Origin: PALSA-1006 sp964532405
GTDB lineage: Bacteria > Pseudomonadota > Gammaproteobacteria > Burkholderiales > Gallionellaceae
Length of the DNA: 64,000 bases
NCBI GenBank assembly: GCA_964532405.1
Contig: CAZHIC010000001.1
Location: 1-64,000, forward strand
Direction of reading: 5' to 3'
Shown here one piece after another: positions 25,791 to 34,098 of this stretch. Below the pieces are notes generated by a model. It was not told the DNA's origin, made no database searches, and saw only the letters and a list, made by a program, of their open reading frames with translations. The number at the start of each line of letters is the position of its first letter. Position 1 is the first letter of the stretch. The translations under genes were made by a program, and so were the position numbers.

Positions 25791-26747
25791 ATGTATCTAG
25801 AGCACTTCGGTCTGCGTGAGTTTCCTTTTTCGCTGACGCCCGACACCAGCTATTTTTTCGCTTGTTCTAGTTATCAGGAAGCGCTGAATACCTTGCTGAT
25901 CGCTGCCCGTAGCGGCGAAGGCTTCATCAAGATCACCGGCGAAGTGGGTAACGGCAAGACTCTGCTGTGCCGTAAATTCCTCGCTACGCTCAATAACGAT
26001 AAAACATCGACCAATGACATTGGCACGCAGGACGCCTCTGCCGCCGGACGCGCCGCAACAAAATTTGTCACCGCGTACATTCCCAATCCCTATCTGGAAC
26101 CGCGCAGCCTGTTGCTCGCCTTGGCGGGGGAGTTTCGTATCGAATTGGACAGTGCGGTCGATCAGCATCAGCTGTTGAAAGCGTTGACTTTCGCGCTGCT
26201 TAAATTTGCCCGTGAAGGCAAGCGCGTGCTGGTGTGTCTGGACGAAGCCCAGGCGATGCCGCTGGAAAGCCTGGAAGTGTTGCGCCTGTTGACCAATCTG
26301 GAAACCGAGAAGCGCAAATTGATGCAAGTGGTGTTGTTCGGACAGCCGGAGCTGGACGAGAGTCTCAAGCATCATTCGGTGCGTCAATTGCGCCAGCGCA
26401 TCAGCTTTCAATACGAGTTGAAAGGCGTGCGTCAGGACGAACTGGAGCGTTATTTGCGCCATCGCTTGTTGGTGGCCGGATATCAGGGGGAGACGCTCTT
26501 CCGTCCGGCTGCGGTCGCTTTGCTGTATCGCGTCACGCGGGGGACGCCGCGTCTGGTGAACATCATCGCGCACAAGGCGTTGCTGCTGGCATATGGCGAA
26601 GGCCGCCAGCAGGTGACGGCACGGCATGTTCGCGTGGCCGCTGCGGATACGCCGGAGGCGCGCAAGGATTGGATGGTTTGGGTGTGGGGCAGTTTCGCCG
26701 CTCTCGTCCTAGTATTGTTAACGCTGATCGGAGTGTGGCTGCCATGA
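25791..26747 (+). CDS. mshM: MSHA biogenesis ATPase MshM (ExeA/GspA-like)
   Basis: 318 residues. Starts MYLEHFGLREFPFSLTPDTSYFF, typical of ExeA-type AAA proteins. Walker A ITGEVGNGKTLL and Walker B VLVCLDEAQAM are intact; sensor-type segments follow (LLTNLETEKRKLMQVVLFGQPELDE). A C-terminal hydrophobic segment (WVWGSFAALVLVLLTLIGVW) anchors it in the inner membrane. GspA-like ATPases help place the secretin through the cell wall. 13 bases after mshL; its stop overlaps mshN. Confidence 0.9.
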   Translation: MYLEHFGLREFPFSLTPDTSYFFACSSYQEALNTLLIAARSGEGFIKITGEVGNGKTLLCRKFLATLNNDKTSTNDIGTQDASAAGRAATKFVTAYIPNPYLEPRSLLLALAGEFRIELDSAVDQHQLLKALTFALLKFAREGKRVLVCLDEAQAMPLESLEVLRLLTNLETEKRKLMQVVLFGQPELDESLKHHSVRQLRQRISFQYELKGVRQDELERYLRHRLLVAGYQGETLFRPAAVALLYRVTRGTPRLVNIIAHKALLLAYGEGRQQVTARHVRVAAADTPEARKDWMVWVWGSFAALVLVLLTLIGVWLP

Positions 26748-27826
26748 GTTTGCTCAACCAGATGTTGAACGATCTGGAGAAGCGCGGAGCCAATGGCCCG
26801 TTGGCGGACATGCCGATTCGCGCCGTGCATGCGCCGAGAAATTCGCATGTGTGGGTGTATGCGCTCGCCGGAATAGCACTGGTCGGCGCGATTGATGCAA
26901 TGTGGTGGATATCGCATAGGCCGACGCCGGAGCTGGTCGCTGTCGTGGCACCGCTTCCGGCGGGCAATGCGTCGGCGATCTCGCAGGTTGCGATCGTTTC
27001 GCAGCCGCAAGCCGTGTCGCAGCCACAGCTAGAGCCGCAAGCGGCTGCGGGCGAGCCGACGGATACGCGAGAGTACGCGGTCGCCTCGCATTTGAGCTCT
27101 GAACTCGGTTCGATTCCTTTGCCGAACAGCCTGCGCGGCAAGCCGTTGGCCGAGCTGGCGGCTATTCAGGACATTCCCCCCGCTGCCGCCAACAAATCCA
27201 ATGCGCGCATCGAGCCGACCGCTTCGGTCAGTAAAAAATTGAAAGAAGTGAGTCCGCAGCAGCAAGCCGAGAATGAATTCCGCAAGGCAAATCTGTTGGC
27301 GCAACAAGGGAAGTTTAAAGAAGCCGCAGCGGGGTATGAGGCGGCACTGCGCCTCGATCTCGTGCATGACATGGCGCGCGAAGCGCTGGTTGCGGTATCG
27401 CTGGAGAGCAAGCTCAACGCGGACGCAGAAAAAACGCTGCAAGAAGGGCTCAAGCAGAACTCGAAGCAGACGCACTTCGCCATGCTGCTGGCGCGCTTGC
27501 AGGTCGAGCGGAACGCTTTGCCGCTGGCGCTGGAGACGCTTGAAAAAACTCTGCCCTATGCCGATCAGCAAGCCGACTATCAAGCCTTCGTGGCGGCGCT
27601 TTTGCAAAGACAAAATCGCCACAAGGAGGCGATCACGCATTATCAGCTCGCCTTGCAAATGTCGCCCAATTCCGGTCTGTGGCTGATGGGGCTGGGCATC
27701 TCTCTGCAAGCTCTACAGCGTAAAGAAGATGCGCGGGACGCGTATAAACGCGCTATCGAATCGCGCAATTTAAGCCCCGAGCTGCAAGCGTTCGTCGTGC
27801 AACGCATGAAAGAAATCAAGCTGTAG
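26744..27826 (+). CDS. mshN: MSHA biogenesis protein MshN (TPR)
   Basis: 360 residues from the ATG overlapping the mshM stop. MSLLNQMLNDLEKRG at the N-terminus is the MshN signature, followed by one membrane segment (VWVYALAGIALVGAIDAMWW), a Pro/Gln-rich linker (residues about 70-165) and tetratricopeptide repeats at 165-355 (QAENEFRKANLLAQQGKFKEA, AITHYQLALQMSPNSGLWLMG). Likely a scaffold for pilus assembly. It is the last msh gene here; mshE, mshG and the pilin genes do not follow, because comF lies 15 bases on in the opposite direction. Confidence 0.9.
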   Translation: MSLLNQMLNDLEKRGANGPLADMPIRAVHAPRNSHVWVYALAGIALVGAIDAMWWISHRPTPELVAVVAPLPAGNASAISQVAIVSQPQAVSQPQLEPQAAAGEPTDTREYAVASHLSSELGSIPLPNSLRGKPLAELAAIQDIPPAAANKSNARIEPTASVSKKLKEVSPQQQAENEFRKANLLAQQGKFKEAAAGYEAALRLDLVHDMAREALVAVSLESKLNADAEKTLQEGLKQNSKQTHFAMLLARLQVERNALPLALETLEKTLPYADQQADYQAFVAALLQRQNRHKEAITHYQLALQMSPNSGLWLMGLGISLQALQRKEDARDAYKRAIESRNLSPELQAFVVQRMKEIKL

Positions 27827-27841
27827 GGCGCGTGGCAAAAT

Positions 27842-28540
27842 TTAGTGCGGCAAAGTGCGCGCCACCACCCAGGCGCTAACTTCTCTGGCTCCCGCTTGAC
27901 GCAGCGTGCGCGCCAATTCTTCGATGGACGATCCGGTCGTCATGACATCGTCCACGATGGCGATGTGTCTTCCGCTCAAATCAGATGAACAGGAAAATGC
28001 CTTGCGCAAATTTTTGCCGCGCTCTTGCCAGGGCAAGGTGGATTGCGGCGAGGTGTTGCGTGTGCGTGCGCAAGCCTCTTCCAGCAGCGGGGTGTTCAGT
28101 TGTCCGGCAACGCGCCGTGCCAGCAAAAGCGATTGGTTGAAGCCGCGCTCGCGCAAACGCAGAGGGTGCAAGGGCATGGCGACAATGCCATCGGGGCGGG
28201 TGCGGATGGTGCGTACTAGCGCATCGGCAAGCCGCTCTATCAATACCAGCTGTCCTGAGAATTTGGCTGCCTGAATCAGTTTGTCGACAGGGAAAGCGTA
28301 GGCGAAAGCGGCGACGGTATGCGCAAAACCGGGTGTATGGCGTAGGCATCTGCCGCAGGTCGCACCGCCGGGCGAGGGTAGGGCGCATATCGGGCAATGG
28401 GCTGCACCCAAACGCGGCAATTCGGCATCGCAGACAGCGCACCAGACACCTTCGCGGTTGAACGCTCCGCACAAGACGCAGGGTTGCGCGGGCAAGAGGC
28501 GCTCAATAATTGCTCTGTTGTTCAATATTCGCCGCATCAA
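27842..28540 (-). CDS. comF: ComF-like phosphoribosyltransferase
   Basis: 232 residues. The N-terminal Cys cluster region (CVLCGAF, CAVCDAELP, CPICALPSPGGATCGRC) is followed by a PRTase domain with the PRPP loop VDDVMTTGSS near residue 198 and the ComF block MPLHPLRLRERGFNQSLLLARRVA. ComF (GntX) is associated with DNA uptake during natural transformation. Start taken as ATG at 28540 or 28537. Divergent from bioB with only 29 bases between the starts, so promoters must overlap; convergent with mshN. Confidence 0.93.
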   Translation of the reverse strand: MMRRILNNRAIIERLLPAQPCVLCGAFNREGVWCAVCDAELPRLGAAHCPICALPSPGGATCGRCLRHTPGFAHTVAAFAYAFPVDKLIQAAKFSGQLVLIERLADALVRTIRTRPDGIVAMPLHPLRLRERGFNQSLLLARRVAGQLNTPLLEEACARTRNTSPQSTLPWQERGKNLRKAFSCSSDLSGRHIAIVDDVMTTGSSIEELARTLRQAGAREVSAWVVARTLPH

Positions 28541-28569
28541 AATTGACAGTGTCGGTGGTTTAATCGAAG

Positions 28570-29604
28570 ATGTCGCCTGTTAAATTTCACGTCCATTCTG
28601 CCATGCAAACTCAAGCCGTAAAGCTCTATCGTCCTTCCATAGGAACTGATGCCGCAACGCAACGCTGGTCGGTTGCCGACATCGAGGCGTTATTCAAACT
28701 GTCTTTTGCCGATCTGCTGTATCGGGCGCAGCAAGTGCATCGCGAACATTTCGACCCGAACGCAGTGCAGCTTTCCACCTTGCTGTCGATCAAGACCGGC
28801 GGCTGTTCCGAGGACTGCGGCTATTGCCCGCAATCCGCGTTCCACTCCGCAGGCGTCGAAAACAAGAAGATGCTGGATGTGGACGAAGTGGTGCAGGCGG
28901 CCAAGGCGGCGCAGCACGCGGGAGCGGATCGCTTTTGCATGGGAGCCGCGTGGCGCGAACCCTCGAAAGAGGATATGGCGAGCGTGGTGGAGATGGTGAA
29001 GGCCGTGCGCGGATTGGGCATGGAGACCTGCGCCACGCTGGGCATGTTGAACAACGAACAGGCCGAGCAATTGCGCGCTGCCGGCCTAGATTACTACAAC
29101 CACAACCTCGATACCTCGCCGGAATTTTATGGCGACATCATCAGCACGCGCGACTATCAGGATAGGCTAGATACGCTGGAGCGCGTGCGCCAAGCGGGGA
29201 TGCACGTATGCAGCGGCGGCATCGTCGGCATGGGGGAGAACCTCACGCAGCGCGCCGGGCTCATCGCGCAACTGGCCAACATGAACCCGTATCCCGAGAG
29301 CGTGCCGATCAACAACCTAGTCAAGGTCGAAGGCACGCCGCTGGCGAATGAAGAAGACCTCGATCCGCTGGATTTCGTGCGCACCATCGCCGTGGCGCGC
29401 ATCACCATGCCGACCGCGCGTGTGCGCCTTTCCGCCGGACGCCAGCAGATGAGCGATGCCATACAGGCGCTGTGTTTCCTCGCCGGCGCGAACTCTATGT
29501 TCTACGGCGACCAGTTGCTGACCACGGGCAACCCCGATGTCGCTAGGGATCGTGCATTGCTTGATAAGCTGGGGATGTATCCGTTCGCTGACAAAAACCA
29601 TTAA
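28570..29604 (+). CDS. bioB: Biotin synthase
   Basis: 344 residues. Radical-SAM enzyme that inserts sulfur into dethiobiotin as the last step of biotin synthesis. The [4Fe-4S] motif is CSEDCGYC (after LLSIKTGG), and the [2Fe-2S]-site region appears in FCMGAAWREP, ETCATLGMLN and NHNLDTSPEFY. An internal ATG at 28603 is an alternative start; the first has GAAG just upstream. First gene of bioB-F-H-C-D, but a hairpin repeat element of about 126 bases separates it from bioF. Confidence 0.97.
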   Translation: MSPVKFHVHSAMQTQAVKLYRPSIGTDAATQRWSVADIEALFKLSFADLLYRAQQVHREHFDPNAVQLSTLLSIKTGGCSEDCGYCPQSAFHSAGVENKKMLDVDEVVQAAKAAQHAGADRFCMGAAWREPSKEDMASVVEMVKAVRGLGMETCATLGMLNNEQAEQLRAAGLDYYNHNLDTSPEFYGDIISTRDYQDRLDTLERVRQAGMHVCSGGIVGMGENLTQRAGLIAQLANMNPYPESVPINNLVKVEGTPLANEEDLDPLDFVRTIAVARITMPTARVRLSAGRQQMSDAIQALCFLAGANSMFYGDQLLTTGNPDVARDRALLDKLGMYPFADKNH

Positions 29605-29729
29605 CCACAGAGGCACAGAGACACAGAGGAAAAGCAAGAGAAAAACAGAGCCGAAAAATACTAAATACGCGCTGGCAATTATTAGTTTTTTGGATTTTGA
29701 CTTTCTCTGTGTCTCTGTGTCTCTGTGGT
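29604..29729. repeat. CACAGAGACACAGAG inverted-repeat element, copy 1 (bioB-bioF)
   Basis: The left arm ACCACAGAGGCACAGAGACA begins at the last base of the bioB stop codon; the right arm TGTCTCTGTGTCTCTGTGGT ends at 29729. The loop of about 65 bases is AT-rich. A second copy lies before bioD (32568-32692). The arm end GGTGAG falls 4 bases before the proposed TTG start of bioF. Confidence 0.9.
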
Positions 29730-29735
29730 GAGATT

Positions 29736-30890
29736 TTGCCTTTCTCTCAATTACAAACCGAACTCGATGAACGCGCAGCGCAAGGTTTGCTGCGCAGTCG
29801 CCGCACACTGGCTACGTCGCAATCGCCGCATATCGTCGTCGACGGGAAACCTTATCTCGCCTTTTGCAGCAACGACTACCTCGGTCTTGCCAATCACCCG
29901 CAGCTCATCGCCGCGCTGCAACAAGGTGCGCAGCAATGGGGTGTCGGCGCGGGAGCCGCGCATCTGGTGAGCGGACATTTTGCTCCGCATCAGCAACTCG
30001 AACAGCAACTTGCCGCCTTCGTCGGCAAACCCGCCGCACTGCTGTTCTCCACCGGCTACATGGCGAACCTCGGTGTGGTGCAGGCCTTGGTCGGCAAGGG
30101 CGACACGGTGTTCGCCGACAAGCTCAATCATGCCTCGCTCAACGATGCGATGTTGCTGTCGCGCGCCGAGATGAGGCGCTATCGGCATGGAGACATGGCA
30201 CAGCTTGCGCAGTTGCTGGAGCAGACTAAAAGCGGGCGCAAACTCATCATCACCGATGCGGTGTTCAGCATGGATGGCGACATCGCCCCATTGCGCGAGT
30301 TGCTGGCGTTATGTGAGAAACACGATGCCTGGCTGTATGTGGATGACGCGCACGGTTTCGGCGTGCTGGGCGAACAGGGACGCGGTTCGCTCGCGCATTT
30401 CGGCATCGCCTCAGAACGTATTATCTACATGGCGACGCTGGGCAAGGCGGCGGGCGTGTCCGGTGCCTTTGTCGCGGCAGAACAAGCTGTCATCGACACT
30501 CTGGTCAACCATGCGCATAGCTACGTGTATACCACCGCCACGCCGCCCGCCTTGTCGGTGGCGTTGTCGCAGAGCCTGCAACTGATCGCGCAAGGTGATG
30601 CCTTGCGTATGCACTTGCAACGGCTGATCGCGCAATTGCGCAACGGTTTGTCCGGTTTGCCGTGGCAGTTGATGGCGTCGGATACCGCGATTCAACCGCT
30701 GTTGATCGGCGACAATCAGCAGACATTGCACTTGAGCGAAGGGTTGCGCCAGCGCGGTATCTGGGTCGCGGCGATCCGACCACCCACCGTGCCGCAGGGC
30801 ACGGCGCGGCTGCGCATCACTTTGTCTGCCGCGCATACAGAGGCGGATGTGAACAAACTTATCGGAGCGTTGCATGAGCTTGCACGTTGA
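29736..30890 (+). CDS. bioF: 8-amino-7-oxononanoate synthase
   Basis: 384 residues if started at TTG 29736, matching the usual BioF length. PLP enzyme that condenses pimeloyl-ACP with alanine. Features: FCSNDYLGLANHP, the PLP-stacking and Asp region VDDAHGFGVLGEQGRG, the Schiff-base Lys in MATLGKAAG, and the C-terminal AIRPPTVPQGTARLRIT. The frame stays open to a TTG at 29697 inside the hairpin repeat, but those residues (SVSLCLCG) are repeat-encoded. There is no ATG near the conserved N-terminus; the repeat's edge GGTGAG is the only Shine-Dalgarno-like sequence. Overlaps bioH by 17 bases. Confidence 0.92.
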   Translation: MPFSQLQTELDERAAQGLLRSRRTLATSQSPHIVVDGKPYLAFCSNDYLGLANHPQLIAALQQGAQQWGVGAGAAHLVSGHFAPHQQLEQQLAAFVGKPAALLFSTGYMANLGVVQALVGKGDTVFADKLNHASLNDAMLLSRAEMRRYRHGDMAQLAQLLEQTKSGRKLIITDAVFSMDGDIAPLRELLALCEKHDAWLYVDDAHGFGVLGEQGRGSLAHFGIASERIIYMATLGKAAGVSGAFVAAEQAVIDTLVNHAHSYVYTTATPPALSVALSQSLQLIAQGDALRMHLQRLIAQLRNGLSGLPWQLMASDTAIQPLLIGDNQQTLHLSEGLRQRGIWVAAIRPPTVPQGTARLRITLSAAHTEADVNKLIGALHELAR

Positions 30891-31698
30891 GACTATCGGC
30901 AGCGGCGCGCCACTAGTGTTACTGCATGGCTGGGGTATGCACGGCGGCGTGTGGTCTGATGTTGCGCAGAAATTGGCGGCAGGTTTCTGTGTGTATAGCG
31001 TCGATTTACCGGGATACGGTTTTTCAAAAAATGTAGGATGGGTTGAGCGTAGCGATACCCATCATTTGCATATTGGAGGTGATGGGTATCGCGATGCTCA
31101 ACCCATCCTACAAGCTGTTGTGGACAAGTTGGCTTCAAATTTTTCTGAGCCGGTCACTGTATGCGGCTGGTCGCTGGGCGGGCAAGTCGCGTTGCGTTGG
31201 GCTGCGCGTGAACCGGAAAAAGTGCGGCGTCTAATTCTGGTGGCGACCACGCCGTGTTTTGCCGAACGCGAGGATTGGTTGTTTGGCATGCAAAGCGAAG
31301 TGCTAGGGAAGTTTTCCGCCGAACTGGAACAAAATCATGCGACCACTTTGCGCCGTTTCATCTCTTTGCAATTGCGCGGCAGCGAGAATGAACGCGAACT
31401 GCTCACGTTGTTGCGTGAGCGCTTATTCAGCCGAGGCGAGCCGGATATGGGAACATTGCGCGCTGGCTTGGATATCCTGCGCGATGCCGATCAGCGCGCC
31501 GAGTTGCAAAATATTAAACAGCCGACACTGATCATCTCTGGCGAGCGCGATAAACTCACATCGCCGGAAGCTTCACGCTACATGGCGCAGGCCATGTCTG
31601 CGGCGCGCATGGTGGAAGTGAAGGGTGCGGCACATGCACCGTTCCTGTCGCATCCTGAAATATTTATCGAACACGTAAAGAGCTTCCTGCATGAATGA
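30874..31698 (+). CDS. bioH: Pimeloyl-ACP methyl ester carboxylesterase
   Basis: 274 residues, alpha/beta hydrolase. Releases the methyl ester from pimeloyl-ACP methyl ester, ending the BioC-BioH route to pimelate. Nucleophile CGWSLGG, Asp in SGERDKLTSP, His in AAHAPFLSHPE; oxyanion region LLHGWGMHGGVW. It is some 20 residues longer than E. coli BioH because a 27-codon palindromic element is inserted in frame at 31032-31112, between YGFSKN and QAVVDKLA, before the nucleophile. Overlaps bioF and bioC. Confidence 0.93.
   Translation: MSLHVETIGSGAPLVLLHGWGMHGGVWSDVAQKLAAGFCVYSVDLPGYGFSKNVGWVERSDTHHLHIGGDGYRDAQPILQAVVDKLASNFSEPVTVCGWSLGGQVALRWAAREPEKVRRLILVATTPCFAEREDWLFGMQSEVLGKFSAELEQNHATTLRRFISLQLRGSENERELLTLLRERLFSRGEPDMGTLRAGLDILRDADQRAELQNIKQPTLIISGERDKLTSPEASRYMAQAMSAARMVEVKGAAHAPFLSHPEIFIEHVKSFLHE
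31032..31112 (+). repeat. In-frame 81-bp palindrome inside bioH
   Basis: Arms TGTAGGATGGGTTGAGCGTA (from 31032) and TCGCGATGCTCAACCCATCC (then TACA, to 31112) are near-perfect inverted repeats with GATACCCATCA/TGATGGGTATC inside. The length is 27 codons, so it is translated as VGWVERSDTHHLHIGGDGYR without frameshift. Confidence 0.9.
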
Positions 31699-32560
31699 AT
31701 TTGAAATAGACAAGAAACAAGTCCGCCGAGCTTTTAGCCGCGCCGCGCAGGATTACGATGCGGCTGCGGTATTGCAGCGCGAAGTCTGCACGCGCATGTT
31801 GGAGCGGCTGGACTGTATCAGGCAGCAACCGTCGCGCATCCTCGATGTCGGCAGCGGTACGGGATGGGGCACGCGCCAGTTGGGCGAGCGCTATCCGAAA
31901 GCAGACGTCACCGCGCTCGACATCGCGATCGGCATGTTGCAACATGCGCGCGGTACGTCGAGTTGGTGGAAAAAACTGTTTGCGGGCAAGCGCGAAAGTT
32001 TTTTGTGTGCCGATGTCGAGGCGTTGCCGCTCGCATCCGGCAGCGTGGAGATGGTGTGGTCCAATCTCGCGCTGCAATGGTGCAACGACTTGCCGGCTAC
32101 TTTTGTCGAGTTGCAGCGTGTGCTCAAGGCGGAGGGATTGCTGATGTTCTCCAGTTTCGGCGTGGATACGCTGAATGAGTTGCGCATCGCCTTCCGCGAT
32201 GTGGATGGGTATAGCCACATCAATCGCTTTGCCGACCTGCACGACATCGGCGATATGCTGGTGGGTGCGGGATTCGCCGACCCGGTGATGGAGATGGAAA
32301 AGATCACGCTGACTTACAATGATGTGCGCGCGGTGATGCAAGACCTGAAGAACATCGGCGCGCATAACGCTACGGCAGGGCGCGCGCCGGGCATGATGGG
32401 CAAGGCGGCCTGGCTGCGTATAACGGAAAATTACGAGAGGCTGCGACGCGACGGTAAATTACCCGCGACCTTCGAGATCATTTACGGACATGCGTGGAAG
32501 GCGGCACCGAAGAAAATACAGGACGGGCGCGCGATTATTAAAACAGATTTTAAACTATGA
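31691..32560 (+). CDS. bioC: Malonyl-ACP O-methyltransferase
   Basis: 289 residues. SAM-dependent methyltransferase that masks malonyl-ACP so that fatty-acid enzymes can build pimelate. The BioC N-terminus DKKQVRRAFSRAAQDYDAAAVLQREV, SAM motif ILDVGSGTGWGTRQL, VEMVWSNLALQWCNDLP and FSSFGVDTLNELRIAF are all typical. Overlaps bioH by 8 bases. Followed by the second CACAGAGACACAGAG repeat before bioD. Confidence 0.95.
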   Translation: MNEFEIDKKQVRRAFSRAAQDYDAAAVLQREVCTRMLERLDCIRQQPSRILDVGSGTGWGTRQLGERYPKADVTALDIAIGMLQHARGTSSWWKKLFAGKRESFLCADVEALPLASGSVEMVWSNLALQWCNDLPATFVELQRVLKAEGLLMFSSFGVDTLNELRIAFRDVDGYSHINRFADLHDIGDMLVGAGFADPVMEMEKITLTYNDVRAVMQDLKNIGAHNATAGRAPGMMGKAAWLRITENYERLRRDGKLPATFEIIYGHAWKAAPKKIQDGRAIIKTDFKL

Positions 32561-32567
32561 AAAACCA

Positions 32568-32692
32568 ATCACCACAGAGACACAGAGACACAGAGAAAGG
32601 CAAAACAAATGCCCCTCATCTATATTTATGTTGTGGGGTTGATATCTTTGGGGTTGAGGTTTTCTCGGTGTCTCTGTGTCTCTGTGGTGGAT
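32568..32692. repeat. CACAGAGACACAGAG inverted-repeat element, copy 2 (bioC-bioD)
   Basis: Left arm ATCACCACAGAGACACAGAG, right arm CTCTGTGTCTCTGTGGTGGAT ending at 32692. Arms match copy 1 at 29604-29729 but the loop does not. The right edge GGTGG is the closest Shine-Dalgarno-like sequence to the bioD GTG. Confidence 0.9.
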
Positions 32693-32699
32693 TGTTGTT

Positions 32700-33395
32700 G
32701 TGAGCTTTTTCATTACAGGTACCGACACGGGAGTGGGCAAGACTCTGGTGAGTTGCGCGTTGCTGCATGCCTTTGCGGCACAGGGCAAGCGCGTGGTCGG
32801 ATTCAAACCGGTGGCCGCGGGGTGTGATGAGAACGACCATAGCGACGATGCGCAGCAACTGCGTGCTGCCAGCAACGTGCTGGCGAGCTATGGTCAGGTC
32901 AATCCCTATTGCTTTGTGCATCCCGTTGCGCCGCATATCGCGGCGCGCGATTCCGGTGTGCGCATCGAAATGTCGCGTATTCTCACGTCCTATCGCGAGT
33001 TGGCCGGGCAGTCCGACGAGGTGATCGTGGAAGGCGCAGGCGGCTTTCTGGTCCCATTGAACGAAAAGAAAAGTAGCGGCGATCTGGCACAAGAGTTGGG
33101 GTTGCCGATCATTTTGGTAGTGGGGATGCGCTTGGGCTGTCTTAACCATGCGCTGCTGACCATGCGAGTCATCGCCGATTATGGATTAGACTGCGCGGGC
33201 TGGGTGGCGAACGTGTTGGACGCAGAGATGCCCGCGTTGCAGCAGAACATCGATGCTTTGTGCGAGCGCATCGCCGCGCCGTTGCTGGGGGTGATCCCGT
33301 ATCAGACGCAAGCGGATGCGCGCATGTCAGCCGCGCATTTGCACATGGAGCGATTGGATAAACCAGAGGCGCGGGCGGAACGCATCAATGACTGA
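32700..33395 (+). CDS. bioD: Dethiobiotin synthetase
   Basis: 231 residues from GTG at 32700 (VSFFITGTDTGVGKT, the P-loop at the very start as in all BioD). ATP-dependent carboxylation and ring closure of DAPA to dethiobiotin. Other motifs: VVGFKPVAAGC, VEGAGGFLVPL, LPIILVVGMRLGCLNH. No ATG lies near the conserved start, and the frame runs back into the hairpin element. The stop overlaps the next gene (ATGACTGA). bioA is not in the window. Confidence 0.95.
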   Translation: MSFFITGTDTGVGKTLVSCALLHAFAAQGKRVVGFKPVAAGCDENDHSDDAQQLRAASNVLASYGQVNPYCFVHPVAPHIAARDSGVRIEMSRILTSYRELAGQSDEVIVEGAGGFLVPLNEKKSSGDLAQELGLPIILVVGMRLGCLNHALLTMRVIADYGLDCAGWVANVLDAEMPALQQNIDALCERIAAPLLGVIPYQTQADARMSAAHLHMERLDKPEARAERIND

Positions 33396-34098
33396 ATTTA
33401 GCGTCGTCGCAGTATTCTTCGTCGGCCTGCTCGGCGGCGTCCACTGCCTCGGCATGTGCGGCAGCATCGTCGGCATCTTCACGACGCAAGTGCCGAAAGA
33501 CGTATCGCGCTGGCCTTTTCATTTGGCCTACAGCAGCGGGCGCATCGCCAGTTATGCAGCAGCAGGTGCCTTGGTTGGAACGATCGGTCAGGCCGGGTTG
33601 ATGATGCGCGATGCGGTGCCGGTGCAACATCTGCTGTTCGCATTGTCCAGTTTGATGCTGGTGGCTTTGGGCTTGTATCTCGCCGGTGTTTGGGGCGCGG
33701 TGCGACAGCTCGAACAACTGGGCGGCGGGTTGTGGTCGCGGCTGAAACCCTATACCACGCGCCTGCTGCCGGTTAACACGGTGCCGCGAGCGCTGGGTCT
33801 GGGGGCGTTGTGGGGCTGGTTGCCGTGCGGGCTGGTGTATAGCGTGTTGCTCACTGCGCTGGCCAGCGGCAGCGCGGCGCAGGGCGCGCTTATCATGCTG
33901 GCGTTCGGTCTGGGCACATTGCCGAATCTCCTGGCGATAGGATTGTTTTGGGAGAGCGTCAAAGGCTGGGTGCAGTCGCCGCGTGTGCGGCTGGCGGCAG
34001 GGCTGGTGGTGGCGACCTTGGGTGTGTATGGTTTGTTCAAGGTCGGCTACACTTTCTATATGCACGGATGGACGGGGGCGTGTCATGTTGCTGCGTAA
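33388..34098 (+). CDS. SafE/UreH-like membrane protein, probable oxidase-assembly copper handling
   Basis: 236 residues with about six membrane segments. The first, FFVGLLGGVHCLGMCGSIVGIF, has the HCxxMC motif of the sulfite-exporter TauE/SafE-like (DsbD_2/UreH-type) family found near cytochrome oxidase maturation genes; WLPCGLVYSVLLTALASG is the matching second-half motif. Neighbouring SCO1 supports a copper or cytochrome-assembly role; substrate unknown. Start ATG at 33388 overlaps the bioD stop; its end overlaps the SCO1 gene by 14 bases. Confidence 0.85.
   Translation: MTEFSVVAVFFVGLLGGVHCLGMCGSIVGIFTTQVPKDVSRWPFHLAYSSGRIASYAAAGALVGTIGQAGLMMRDAVPVQHLLFALSSLMLVALGLYLAGVWGAVRQLEQLGGGLWSRLKPYTTRLLPVNTVPRALGLGALWGWLPCGLVYSVLLTALASGSAAQGALIMLAFGLGTLPNLLAIGLFWESVKGWVQSPRVRLAAGLVVATLGVYGLFKVGYTFYMHGWTGACHVAA

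Noticed and set aside
28541..28569. TTGACA promoter for bioB
   Set aside because: A TTGACA is present at 28543 but no -10 hexamer lies at a usable distance before the start codon.
29604..32692. CRISPR-like repeats in the bio operon
   Set aside because: Only two copies about 3 kb apart, each an inverted pair with no regular spacers. No CRISPR array or cas gene was seen anywhere.
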